A DNA stretch of 64,000 bases from Liolophura sinensis (lineage: Eukaryota; Mollusca; Polyplacophora; Chitonida; Chitonidae): contig NC_088300.1 of NCBI RefSeq assembly GCF_032854445.1, forward strand, positions 74,331,005 to 74,395,004, written 5' to 3'. Positions 22,673-34,862 of this stretch are shown piece after piece. A model generated the notes under the pieces. It was not told the DNA's origin and searched no databases. It saw only the letters and a list, made by a program, of their open reading frames with translations. Within the stretch, counting starts at the first letter, position 1, and each line of letters begins with the position of its first letter. Made by a program: the position numbers and the translations under genes.

Positions 22673-24212
22673 CATAGACACATACACTGAAACATGTGTT
22701 ATCATACGACGACAGTGATCTTCCAACCCAGCAACATTGTTTGGTTCCTCAAGTCATTCTATTGTTTCTGGGGCCCTGCTAACATTAACCAGTCGATGAC
22801 TCTCGTTAGGTTTCTTACATGTAGTCACTGATGATCTCTTCCTTTCCATTAAAATTTGGATCGCTCTACATGCAGGTGGTAGTTTGTTCGTTACATACAG
22901 GACAATGTGCCAGTTACTTGCCATGACATTGAACACAAATGAATGAATGAATCAATCATTTACAACATAATTCCACTGTATCCTGAAGACCGGTATTTAC
23001 AACACAATTTATATCGCAAGGTTCTTGAAACGTGTTTGTATTTTATTTTTGAACGATGTCCACACCTACATGCCGAAACTTTAAAGGCAAAAGGGCATAT
23101 ATCTTAAAAGGAGCGACAACTTTAATAACTTCTGCACAATGTCAGTGGATATGTTTTATCAGTTATGCTCTCTTTAGTAAATAAGTAAAGTAGTTGGAAC
23201 GGATTTATGGCGTCAGAAGAACAATCTAAAGCGAAATAAAAAATTAGGTTCAGGATGTACGCCCACTTCGTTATATGAAAGCACTTCTAACGTTGAAATT
23301 TTATCTCGTAACTAAATCCTCGTTGGAGAAGTTCGGATTCATGTTATACGTGAACCATACGTAAAACGTCATGAGAATTTGTGGTGACGTCATCGGCTTA
23401 CGAGTTCCAGTCTCACGTTCATGGAGAGAAATGACACGGAGATATGCATTTTACGTAAGATGAAAACGTGAAAATTGCTCAGCTTTCTGAGCAATAATAC
23501 GCTTTGCAGCCATGGAAATATATTGAGTATAGTATCTAATTTCTCTATCTGTCTCTGCTTGGACGGCGTATTTTGTTCTAAAACCTCGTAGTACTTGGTC
23601 TCATGGACGAACAGAGACCAACAACAACAAGGGTTAGAAAAATTGTGATGCTTTGCAGGTTATTGTTGACAACGTCTTACTACTACACGTTGATTCTCTA
23701 CACGTTTACGTTCGTTTAAGCGTGCAGCTGAGCCAGAATGCATTCAGTCGTAGCGGTATTTTACCTGACGATATTGCTGCCTGACCTCATTGCCTTTCGT
23801 GGTCCCGTCACCCCAAAACATTCCCACCAAACAGCATGTCCACCTATCAACATTCTCATCTACATGTACTTCCAGCACAAAAACCTTCATCGTGAGATAT
23901 ATGATGAAAGAGAAAAGAAAAGCTAGGTATCTATTTAGCCTGAAGCTCTTCGGGTATAACCTGTGAATATGCTTTGTTCTCCCAGCACAACCAGCCAAAC
24001 TCTACCACACGTTAGCCATTGAGGTTTTTATTACCATAGATAGATAATCTTTTTTATTGACGGAGAAATAGTTACAATAAACATTAGCCTAAGGCTGGTG
24101 AGTCCGACATTATAAATAACACAGAACAACTGTTAAAAAAGATGCACATTACATGAAAAAAAGTATATGTATGTATGGAATTATATGATTAATAAAACAA
24201 ATTTTTCTTTAT
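22673..24212. other. Non-coding stretch
   Basis: A 62-codon frame at 23738-23926 begins with a hydrophobic, signal-peptide-like segment but has no other support. No repeat recognised. Confidence 0.45.
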
Positions 24213-24220
24213 TTTGGCTC

Positions 24221-24492
24221 TTAAAGGGGCCCCCGTGACTGAGGGGGGTTCGCAGCACGGCGCAGTGATCCAGGAGCCTCCCACCAATGCGGTTGTTGTG
24301 AGTTCAAGCCAAGCCCATGCTGACTTCCACTCTGGTCGTACATGGGAAGGTCTGTCAACAACCTACGGATGGTCGTGAGTTTACCCCGGGCTTTGCCCTG
24401 TTTCCTCCCACCATAATGCTGGCCGCTGTTGTATAAGTGTAATATTATTGAGTATGGCGTAAAATTCCAATCAAATAGATAAATAAATAAAT
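24221..24492 (+). mobile_element. SINE, main family, near full length
   Basis: Carries a tRNA-like head (A box partly decayed: GTGACTGAGGGGGGTTCGC; B box GAGTTCAAGCC), the CTACGGATGGTCGTGAG body, AATATTATTGAGTATGGCG and an (ATAA)n tail. TTTGGCTC upstream and TTTGGCTT downstream are a probable target-site duplication. More diverged than the copy at 19218. Confidence 0.9.
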
Positions 24493-24500
24493 TTGGCTTC

Positions 24501-27500
24501 TGTACTCACCTGAATATTTTATTCATTTATAAAATAATGAATAAGGAGACAAAACGAAAAATTCATTCTCAATTAATATTGCGCAGAATTAAATATTTGT
24601 AGGTGCGCAAACTCACCCTTGTGGAACGTCATTGGTTTCCAGTTCCTAAATAATAAATAATAGTTCCGATATACGGATTCGTTGTGGCCGATTTTAGCTC
24701 CGAGTATAGCTCCTTAATGTTTACAGGCCATGTCTGAGAAAACCACACATGTGTTTAATTCTTTAATTACTAGCTCATGCACATGTACCATAAACTCAAA
24801 GTCCATGAGAATGACGCCCATAACTTTTTGGTTTCTGAGACATTCCCTCCAAAATTCTACTAAATACATTAGCACATACTGGCAGCTATAACCCACTCCT
24901 TATGCGGATATAAACGATAACATTAATTTATTTAGGAATACATTCATCTACTCGGCTTTCGCCCTTTCACATATTTTGGAAAAAGCATTTAAAGCACATA
25001 CTGATCTACAATTTGCCTTTTCACGGTTATCTCCCTTTTGTAAATTCTAGAGTGAGAATTATAGCTATAAGGTCCGACCAAAATGCATTCAAATTCACTT
25101 ATTTATTGACCAGATCACACAAAGAATAAGGAATTACTTCACCAGTAAGTTTTTGGATTTTAGCTGGTGACATGTTTAGTTCAAATTATCTACTTTACCA
25201 GGTATTGGGGTGTCGCTAATCAGTTGGGAGTAAAAAAGACACATGTAAATGTTTATTCATTCACGTTTATTCAGCAGCTGTAGTTACGTAAGTTTGATGT
25301 GAAATTTAGTGGTGATAGTTTGTATACGAATATCTGTTACAACGCCTAAATTAGGTAAATACAACAAAGGTCTCAAAATGTAAGTGCCATTTTGCTCAGA
25401 GGTGATTGGCCCAGAGGTGATTGGGCAAGTGAATCAGTCTAACCAATGTTTTTGGAGGTTACAACGCGGCTTGGTATTAAACCCACGTGTTTTGCGTTGC
25501 TGAAGTTTTAACTAAATCTTGACTTGGTACCATTACAACGTTTCTAGTAAACGTTTCAAAGTATTCCTGGCGGTCTTATAAAAACACATCTTTTATTTAA
25601 ATCCTGACACCAGTTCTAACATCTAATAAACATATTAACTTAATCATGGTTTACTAATGCAATCACCGCTTTACATTTAACACCTTGTTGTGGATCACGT
25701 TCAGCAAAACAAAGGAGGCACTTGCTAATTTTTTTTTGCTCCAGGTAGCAGACCTTTACAAAGAAGTATATTGCTGTGGGCGGGATAGTTTAGATAAGAA
25801 CATGTGCTTTGTGGAAGGATGGTCTTGTTGTTGTTGGCGATGGTGTTCTTCAATTTCATAGTCGCGGAACGCATTTTTGACAGGCGCGTGCTTGGCACAT
25901 CCGTAATTTTTCTGGTTGGAATGAAAGAGCATACAGTTATAATAAACAATGCTGAAATGGTGTAAGCGATAGTTCTGACATTAACTCGGCTGATTTTATT
26001 TGAAATTTACGCACCTTTTTTTCCTACCTATGACATATGCGCTAAAAGTATTAATTAACAGTTATGAATCCGAAGGACATTTTGCGCTGGAAATTTACAT
26101 GCTGTAATAATTCCTTTTGCAAAATTGACGTACGATTATTCTTGGTCACAATGTAAGCAGCACCTACATAATCACATAATTTCTTTCTCCATAAATAGGT
26201 TGGATGTAAATATCAAAAGGGTTGGCTCGAGTCCGGCTTCAGGTTAACAGCTCACAGTACTCGCCCAGTGGACACGTATATAGGGAAATCCATACCAGAT
26301 CGCTTGTCAGGATCTAGGTGTTTAGAATGCTCTCGAGGAAGCTAAAGCGACGTGAATGCACATTGAGTAGATTTCGCGTTCTGAAAATGTTCCTTAGATT
26401 TCTTTAGAAACCTTAATTGGTAACTTAACTACCTTGGCGTCGCGCTAACGTGTGCTATTGTTGTCAACTGCAAACAAAATTGTATCGAGTAACAACGTAG
26501 CACCAGTGTGCTACTGTCTGCTTGCGACCAGCTTTCTCGTCAGTGAAGGAAGTTCTTTAGCACTTTGGACAAACAATACACCAAAAGTGTAAGCCTTGCC
26601 TGTTAACAAGAGGAGAGACGAAATCTACGTAAGCCATTAAAACATAATTGATTTATAGGGTGTTAAAACATGACGTCACGTGCTGAGAACTATAGCCCAA
26701 ATGACAAAGGAAAGAGCCGCGCCTTACTCGTGATTTGAAGAAGGCAATTTGAGTCGGCTTTTGAGAGTCCTGTCAGCAGACAAACTTAGCACTGAAATGT
26801 AATATCTAATCCTAGAACAATAATATGCCTTATGAGTCGGCATCAGAAATAATGAAAACTCGCATTAAATCATCTCCCAACCAATTACTTGGTGTGCGGC
26901 TAGAGGAGACGTAATCAGGGCTAAACTATAAGGCTTAATCGAATCCTATAAAGCGGGCTATCCAGGAACAGCATGTCGCACGAACGGAAATTATTATTGA
27001 TTAAGCGGGAAAAGGGGGAGGGGGAATGATTGATTGGTGAAATGACTAGGGCTGGAGATGGAAGCCTACAGTCAGTAGGCGTAGGCTTTAGTGCTGCAAC
27101 ACGACGGCGTTCGGTGATTATACATTGGACTGAATGATTGACGTCGTATTGGCTTCTTACCTGGCTTTGGGGCACGCGCAGAGCACAATTACCTGTAAAT
27201 GTTTGCTGGTCTGAGATAATCCAGTTTTCGGTGTTACTGTAGAAGACAATGGGTGTTTTTGTTTTCTTTTTAATGTTAAAATTTCCAGGGATACAATCAT
27301 TGTTCGTAGATACTTCCTTTTCATTTAGGCGTTTCGAAAGGGATTTAATTGAATATTAAACTATATTTTTGTCAAGTTTTGGATTGCAAGAAAATGTTTT
27401 CTAAACTTTGACTTGTAATCAACACAAACCTGTCAAAACCACAAAGCGGAAGCCGTAAAAAGCGGAAACCATGAAAGAAGCCACAAACATGTAACTCTGG

Positions 27501-27904
27501 TAGAAAAAATGCCATCATTCATTTTAAGTTTATTTCATTACACAGTGTCAAGGCATGTGCATCATTGTTATTTTTTACTCTTGTCACATTAAAAATACTC
27601 TGATTTGGATGAAACAAGGCTTCCATGCAATCTCTGCTTATGAACATTACTGGCGGTTAGGGTTTATTCCAATTCAGTCAAAAACTGAAGTAAACTTTAA
27701 AATATAAGTATCTGTAAATAGCTATACCTATGGGAACATGCCTAAACGGGTATAACACAGGCGTTGTAAAAACGCGGTAAAACGATGGCACTCGTAGCAG
27801 TTAGACTTATAGACTAAGCCGCCCACATTCAGTTCCATTCACGAAATGTATGTACAACCCCATGTTTGCCCACTCCCTTTTGTCTGCCAGTGCCCTACCG
27901 CCAC
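24501..27904. other. Long non-coding stretch
   Basis: No supportable gene. A small direct repeat, CAGAGGTGATTGG, occurs twice at about 25398-25427, and a G-rich tract (GGGAAAAGGGGGAGGGGG) lies at about 27008. Confidence 0.5.
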
Positions 27905-28060
27905 TGAAGAATTATGCCGAAGACACCTGACATGACACTCCACTCAGTCACATTATACCGACAATTGGTCCAACCAGTCCTGTTTCCTTGCTCTAGCTTC
28001 CCAGTGCTGAGCACCAAGTGAAGGCAGCAACAAGTACCAAGTCTTTGGTATGTCCAGACT
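27905..28060 (-). mobile_element. Second-family SINE, middle portion
   Basis: Read on the minus strand it carries AAAGACTTGGTACTTGTTGC, GCTAGAGCAAGGAAACAGG, ATAATGTGACTGAGTGGAGT and GTCATGTCAGGTGTCTTCGG, in the same order as the copy at 22336. Confidence 0.75.
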
Positions 28061-28457
28061 TGGAAAAACGTTAATCTCCCTTGAAACATGTGAAGATACT
28101 GTCAGGGTCTTCTCCATATAGCCCCCTTGTTTAAAAACAGAAAATCTGATGCGGGCTGTGTTCCCATTTCCACACTAACTGCTCTATATCGTTTGAACTC
28201 GGTAGTTTGGGTTGTGCTTTCCTCAACTGGTACTGACAAAAACTGATTTATTTTTGCCCCGCGGTAATCCTGACCCTGTTATTCGTAAACAGTCCCGACC
28301 ATAAGGCAACAACTGAAACAAAGTATTGTACTGGACAGCATAATAGCTTCATCAACACCACATGACTGCGTTTCCCAAACTAAGATAACAGTTATTTTCA
28401 CAATTGTTGATATATTGCCTATGGCTCTTTCAATGGTTTTAAGTCACACGTTTCATG

Positions 28458-28731
28458 AGATTATTTTGAGGGGCCTCCGTGGCTCAGTTAGCGCGCTAGC
28501 CACCCAGGAGTCTCTCACCAATGCGGTCGCTGTGAGTTCAAGTCCAGCTCATGCTGGCTTCCTCTCCGGCCGTCAGTGGGAAGGCTTAGCAGCAACCTGC
28601 GGATGGTCGTGGGTTTCCCCCCGGCTATGCCCGGTTTCTACCCACCATAATGCTGGCCGCCGTCGTATAAGTGAAATATTCTTGAGTACGGCGTAAAACA
28701 TCAAATAAATAAATAAATAAGATTATTTTGA
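28458..28731 (+). mobile_element. SINE, main family, with 12-bp target-site duplication
   Basis: The element at 28470-28719 is flanked by perfect AGATTATTTTGA at 28458-28469 and 28720-28731. The head has a small deletion between A and B boxes compared with the copy at 19218. Body and tail are well preserved. Confidence 0.93.
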
Positions 28732-28827
28732 AAATAGCTGTTAGCAACTTTTGGTTGCTGTCCATGCACCATTTCTGTGTTTGTATTAATGGTGACGCTG
28801 TAGTCTATATATGACGTCATGGTATCA

Positions 28828-28900
28828 TGCCGAAGACACCAGACATGACACCCCGCAGTCACATTATACGGACACCGGGTCACTGGGTTAGTTCCAGGTA
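28828..28900 (-). mobile_element. Second-family SINE, short fragment
   Basis: Contains, on the minus strand, GTGACTGCGGGGTGTCATGT followed by CTGGTGTCTTCGGCATGAT, the most conserved block of the second family. It lies about 100 bp after the main-family SINE. Confidence 0.65.
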
Positions 28901-31900
28901 AGTTGGCGTAAGAGTACCTCTAGATCTGCATATCTGAAAGCTAAGTTGGCAGGAATGAGCCAAGCATTACATTAAATGCTTTCTATGAAATAAAACATGA
29001 CATGTATACCATCTTTTATTTTGGTCTTTGACCTTTAAGTTACTTCAAAATTATTTTGTTTTAGTAACTTACACAAGCGTCAAAGGACAGAGGCTTTGTA
29101 CAAAATTGCATGGTCACACAAGTCGAATCAATAATTTTATTGTAATTGGGGTTTAATATTCAGCAGAATGGCTGCACAGTTTCTGTTGTGCCTGATGTGT
29201 TTTGGTGGGAAGTTGGATTACCTAATTTGCGTACGACGAAAACTTCCTTTTGTCTAGTCTCATGGGGTCGAAACCCGAGTCAAAGCTTTAGATGCAAGAA
29301 CGCTCTGCTTCCATTAATTTCGAACAGTTTATTCTTCCAAGTTTACCTTGTATATAGTCGTGTTATAATAAAAATCGATTAAGTTATAGTTGACATGCGG
29401 ACTTTACTTGGGGTTTGCATTAAGATTACCAACGATCCCATGTTACACACGCTCTCTAGCGAACGCGAAACGTAAATTACACTAAGGGAGGCGGAATTTG
29501 TCAACAGTCATGTTTAAATGAACAAAAACGGAAGTTGCCTTATTGTTGCCCTGATGTTTGCCCTATCGATCGCCGGTCCCTCAGAGCCTTGTCGCCTCCA
29601 TTATCCACAAACCCCGCATTCACAAGGTAATACTTCCACCTCGGTCTAAAGGCCGCTCAGCATTATATGTAAATTTGACACGCTCTTCAAATCCCGTATT
29701 GCTTGGTCAGTGTGTACATAGTGTATATTTAATATCTCCATTGGTTAACCCTAGGATATGTGCAGAACAATCAGCCTTTAGGGAGATCTCATACAGAAAG
29801 AGCAGGAAGCGCACATTTCTTGAATAGCACCCGCTGGCCAACTCTGATTTCTTCAACGCGTGTTATTAAACTAATTTGTCCATCTTTCTAAAAGTGTAAC
29901 AGGAGTTTAACCGTAAACTGCTTCAGATAATAACACATTTTTTCATTCATTTCGCTGAGGTCTTCTTGATGAAATTCCCGTGAACATATACATGGCATAC
30001 GATGAAATTTAAACAGTTACCTTTTCATACAAATCGTTCTTCAATAACTGATTTTTCTATGACGTTCCAGGACAGCGTATTAGGGAGTATAATCACTAAA
30101 CAACGCTCTCTTGATCTGGTCGGATGTCTCAGTTGACAATTAGCCATATTTCACCTGTTAGGTGTGTCTATTTGCCGGCTTTCACGCTGACGTCAGTGCT
30201 CTGGTTTTACTGTGTATGCTGTATGCGAGTTAAAGTTTTAGGGGTCATAGCATGACGGGTAACAAATAACTTACTGTTTTTATCTATAAGTCTTGGGTCT
30301 CCAGAAAACCATATCATCTAATATGCTTTGCGCTATATGTGTTTATGTAACGCGTTAGGTAACAGGGACTTTTCGTGGGCTGTATCGTTCAAAACCGTCT
30401 CCAAATAGTTCCTGTTTAATGACAACCGAAATGAACGCCTCAGTTTCTCAATCAGTATATAGTTTGATTTTGCCTGTGGTCAGGTAAGATAACCCAGCCT
30501 GACAGGCAAAAATGGTCGGGTTGTGGGCAAAAGTGGATCTCCAAAGACACAGCCCATTGAGAACATGTGAAACTGAACAGCTATCTGGCCGTCGGTTACA
30601 TCCTTAACTAAAGGGTTGTCATCAATTCTACATGACACCCCCATCCAAAACTTAGACATAATGATTGCGTTGCGTGGACCGATTTTCTTGAGGCACGGAT
30701 AACTAGGCTTTTCGACGGGAATTCCTGCTTAAGCCAACAGCTGTTTGGGGTTAAGGTCTCCTCGTATCTGTGTAATGGGTAAAATAATGCTTGCTGCGAC
30801 CCACATGCAGTGATGGATTACCGATGTTACCACACATTCAAGGTGATAAAACATTAAACAATGAAGTCGTTCCACCTTCGTGCTGACTGTTCTTTGCTCA
30901 CCGTAGTGTAAGCTATTGGAAACGATGCCCGCCGAAATCTGATTAAATTACAAACATGTCGCTGTGTAAGAAATTCCAATCTGTGAAATGTAAGAAAAGC
31001 GGAATTGAATTTGTATCTTGGGTTAAATCAGAATGCGTCTTCTTTAGTTTATCGTCTGTGAAGTCCGAATCACCACAAGCTACTTCATCTAATACGGCAT
31101 ACAAACTAGATTTGACGGATCAGAGCATGGGAGCCCGGAGGCATAATTCTCCACCGCACTTAGGTTGATGGGAAGCTAATGGTCTAAACTCAGTCGTATT
31201 TGTTAAACAAAGCAGCGAGCAATAAAGATGTCACTGAGGAATGCTTTATGCTAAACGCAATAAATCTCGTGCAATGAAGAATTGGCTTCAATTCTGCTAT
31301 AAGCAGATACCTGCGAGCCCTACCACTTAAGCTTTAAATGAGACTTTGGATTATAATGAGCAACTATGGGGTACTTGTCAAAATGATCTGGTACAGAATC
31401 TCGTCTGAATCTATATGTTGTCATCTATAATCAGGTATGTAATAACGTGTAGGTACTGAAGTATCCGTGTGAATAAAGCCAGTTTGACGGTGATATATGT
31501 CATGTCTGTACTAGAATAACTGGTCTATACTCTCGTGCCAGCTTACAGCCAAATTAGATGTCTTCACCGTCGACGGCATGAATTGGCCAGGATCAGCCGA
31601 AGGTACCCTTACTCTCCCTATACAAATGCTGCATATTTATTCGTCTACCAGCCACTGACATGTCAATGGCATGGCTTCAGAATACGCCATAAATAATTAT
31701 TTCACCTTTTTTGTTCGTCGACATGATTGCATCAGAGACCTTCATATTCTAAGTATCGATGATATTTTCCTGAACTGCGATAAAACAATCTCAGTGATCA
31801 CAGCTGGGAACTCGGCGCATCGAATTTATCTCATACAAAAGTTACGACAGTTATTTCAGTTTCTGGAAGATTCCGATTTTATGATATTTAAAGGCACTGG

Positions 31901-32159
31901 GCCACAGTCCGTCAGTTTAGGACAGTTAATACCTGTGTTTTCTTGACATATTCTGGTTTAAATGCTACCGTTTGGTATATGTGCGGAATGATGGAAGTAG
32001 TGTTTTCATTGGTTTGGGGCCTTAACAAAGGACTGAATTGTCCATTCAAGTTATAAAATGAGCAGAACAACTATTAATCTGGTCTTCTGGAAATGTGTAT
32101 TTGTCGACCCGATGATATTACTTTTAACCACTAGTCTTCAACAGATTCCAGGAATTGCA
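28901..32159. other. Long non-coding stretch
   Basis: Short frames only (up to about 91 codons), none with features. No repeat recognised. Confidence 0.5.
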
Positions 32160-32204
32160 TTGTTACATAATGTATATCCGATATACAAGGGCTTTTTTCA
32201 AGGA

Positions 32205-32710
32205 GTACAATTCAAACAGATCAATGGAAAGGGTATTTGCAAAACCAAGCCTACCAATGAAATATATTTCGGTGTAATGTACTGTACATATATACTGTGT
32301 ACAAGGGACCAGTCAATAAGTATGATTCACAAATATCAATAAATCAAGAAAGTTTACACTAACCCAAGCCAGCCAAAGCTGAACTGCCTATCCCCCGTTC
32401 TGGTTAAGACACGGACATTGTATAGATGTTATATTGGTGTATCAATAAAGTGTCCCTGTCTTAACCGAAATGGAGGAATAAGATTAGGACCTTCTGACAC
32501 GTTGACTCCTGCACTATAGAAATCAACAAAAGACTGTGAATCTGCTTTACTATCAAGGCAGTTGACTTGAGACTGGCCTGGGTTAGTCTGTACCTTGCTG
32601 ATTCTTTGATCCTTGTGAACCGTACTAGTCCCTTGTATACTAACATGGTATAGCGTAGTTACACCAAAACTGTTTATTCCTCTTTTATTCTTTTCAACTG
32701 TACACCTCCC
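32205..32710. repeat. Large imperfect inverted repeat (foldback-like)
   Basis: Arms of about 220-260 bp pair around a centre near 32434. Matching blocks, left against right: TGGTTAAGAC (32401) with GTCTTAACC (32459); AACCCAAGCCAG...AACTGCCT (32361-32389) with AAGGCAGTTG...CTGGCCTGGGTT (32555-32584); TACAAGGGAC (about 32300) with CCCTTGTATAC (32630); GGTGTAATGTAC (32271) with GTAGTTACACC (32655). The right arm has an extra stretch of roughly 80 bp at about 32470-32553. Open frames inside are not gene-like. It could be a foldback/MITE element or an old inverted duplication. Confidence 0.65.
32397..32470. other. Strong hairpin at the centre of the inverted repeat
   Basis: About 28 paired positions (GGTTAAGACACGGACATTGT against CACTTTATTG-type pairing to CTGTCTTAACC) with few mismatches or wobbles and a loop of about 8 nt around TATATTGG. 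The size and shape resemble a microRNA precursor, but expression is unknown. Confidence 0.5.
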
Positions 32711-32760
32711 CCCCCCCGCCAAACAAGTACAGAGCAGCAAAGCGGACATTTCCATATATT

Positions 32761-33700
32761 TGTATAATTATCTCAAAGAAATATATTTTGTATAAATTAA
32801 CGTAATACAGAAAGTCTACAGTGTACACAGTAAAACCAGAGCAGTAACGACAGTGTTATAGCTCACAAATTGTCACACATACATCTATTACCGGAGAAAT
32901 CCTGCCTTTTGTCAGTTTACCTCGGGGTTTTATTCCGACTGTTCATGTGAATGCTAGATGACGTCAGAATTTACCATTTTAACATCATGATAAAGAAACC
33001 TGAAATTAATAAACTAAGAAAGTCTGTAAGTCTTCAGGAGGACAGAGCAATACGGTAAAACACTTCATTTCATAGGGTTTCCACTGAGACAGGTACATTG
33101 AAATATGTAGGCCTGTTTATGAGTTTTACTGATATCTCTATGAAGTCTAGATCATAGGTCTAATGTCAAACGCAGTCAAGATCAAAAGATAACAATTCCC
33201 ATCACTCATCAATAATTATTTTGAATCAGCTGAAACATGAAGAGAGTCCAGTTATTCTCAAACAGCCTAAGATCCCCCTCTGTCCACTGTCACCACAAGA
33301 AATCCCCAAATCTTAATAACTCCACCATGACCCCTGTATATGTCACTACCTACCCTTAAGACATACTGGGCATCCTCTTATCTACCCACAATAATCATAT
33401 AATATATTCCAACATTCTCAGTTTACACACTCAGGGCACTGGACCATTCGTGGTATAAATAGCTCAGTGGAAATTGGAATTTTACGTGGAAAGTGTATGC
33501 AGCACTGTTATAATATATTCCTCCGCGAAAATAGTGTGAAGCGAATATGACACATTTCTTGATGGGTTAAATCTTGTCTTCCTCAATGAACATATACAGT
33601 AAGCTATAGGTTTATGCACATATGCACTAACTGTCAGTGCGATTCCTTTCTTAGGTCTCTACGAAGACGATGTATTATACATTATATGTTTTCTTCGGTA
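32761..33700. other. Non-coding stretch
   Basis: No gene or repeat recognised. A run of ten or more C lies just before it at about 32707. Confidence 0.5.
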
Positions 33701-33742
33701 GGTGGTGGTGGTGGGGAGGGTGGAGTGGAGGTGGGGGGGAGG
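33701..33742 (+). other. G-rich tract, possible G-quadruplex
   Basis: About 42 nt with GGTGG repeats followed by GGGGAGGG and GGTGGGGGGG. It has enough G runs for a quadruplex on the plus strand. Confidence 0.6.
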
Positions 33743-34099
33743 CATGGCTTTCACGTGATTGCTCAGCCATTGCCCATTATTATAGGAACACAATATTGAA
33801 GAGAGTTGCGGTTTTTCTCTTAGCCTACAGCAGAACGTTCTAATTAGATTTTGTAAATTGGAATTTTCTGGCTTTCAATATTACAATTGACGCTTGATAG
33901 ACCTTTTTTTTTCATTGTCTTTCCTTTTCAGTTAATGTGCGTACATTGAATTGAGTCAAGCATTCACTAAACTTCCCATGGAAGGCTGTGTACGGACAAA
34001 GGGCATGTTATTTGTGAGTGATTCAGCTACAGGCTCCTGGTTGTAAAACATAATTCTTGTCGATTTTTATTTGTAAAAATGAGATTTGAACTATTTTTG

Positions 34100-34560
34100 G
34101 ATTGACATAGAATCCCACAAAATTGGCGTGACTGAGGAAATGTGCGAGTTTGGCGTGACGGAAGAAAAGTGTGAGGTTGGCGTGACTGAGGGAAAATGCT
34201 TGGGTTTGGTGTAGCAGAGGAAAGGATGTTGACATGGCGTGATGAAGGATAAGGAAGTAGAAGAGGAAAAGGATATGGAATTGGCCTGACAGAGGAGAAG
34301 AATGTAGACTTTGCGAGGCGGAAGAGACAGGTGTGGGGGCTTTGCCTGAAGGAGGAAAAGGGTGTAAGCTGCTTGTGACTTAAGCGAAGGCTCAGGATGT
34401 GGGCGTAGGATGACAAAGGAGAATTATGTGAGCTTGACGTGACGCAGGAGAACGATGCAGGCTTGGCGTGACTGAAGAGATAGTGTGGGCTTAACGTGAC
34501 ACCGGATGAAGAAAATGGGCTTGGTGTTTTGGACAAGGAATGTTGTGGGTTTGGCGTCAT
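34100..34560. repeat. Degenerate purine-rich minisatellite, about 28-30 bp
   Basis: Imperfect units close to GGCGTGACTGAGGAAAAG plus TGTGGGCTT recur across the stretch; GGCGTGAC or a variant starts most units. The 177-codon minus-strand frame here reads as Ser/Pro/His low-complexity sequence and mirrors the repeat, so I do not call it a gene. Confidence 0.8.
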
Positions 34561-34775
34561 GGTGGAATATTATATTAGCTTGCTTAGTTTTGAACTCTCT
34601 TGTCTACACCATTAGATTCTTTAAATGACTTGATGTGCTGTAACCTAGCATGTTAAAGTTGTGGAACAACAGCTTTTGTCGATATTAAAATTAACTGCAA
34701 TAATTTATTACGCGGACAAAATCCGATTATGCCATCTAAGCATTTGAGAAAACCATTCACACACTTTTGAACTGG

Positions 34776-34862
34776 CTGACTGGCAAATGTTAAGCTGACT
34801 GGAAAATGTTAAGCTGACTGGCAAATGTTAAGTTACTGGTTAATGATAAGTTACTGGTAAAT
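34776..34862. repeat. 19-bp tandem repeat, about 4-5 copies
   Basis: The unit is TGACTGGCAAATGTTAAGC. The first three copies are nearly identical, the last two truncated. Confidence 0.88.

Noticed and set aside
23738-23926. 62-codon frame starting with a signal-peptide-like segment
   Set aside because: One hydrophobic start is not enough; only one Cys, no cleavage or amidation sites, no clear promoter or splice sites.
34027-34560. 177-codon minus-strand Ser/Pro/His-rich frame
   Set aside because: Mirrors a degenerate purine-rich minisatellite; no signal peptide, domain or splice context.
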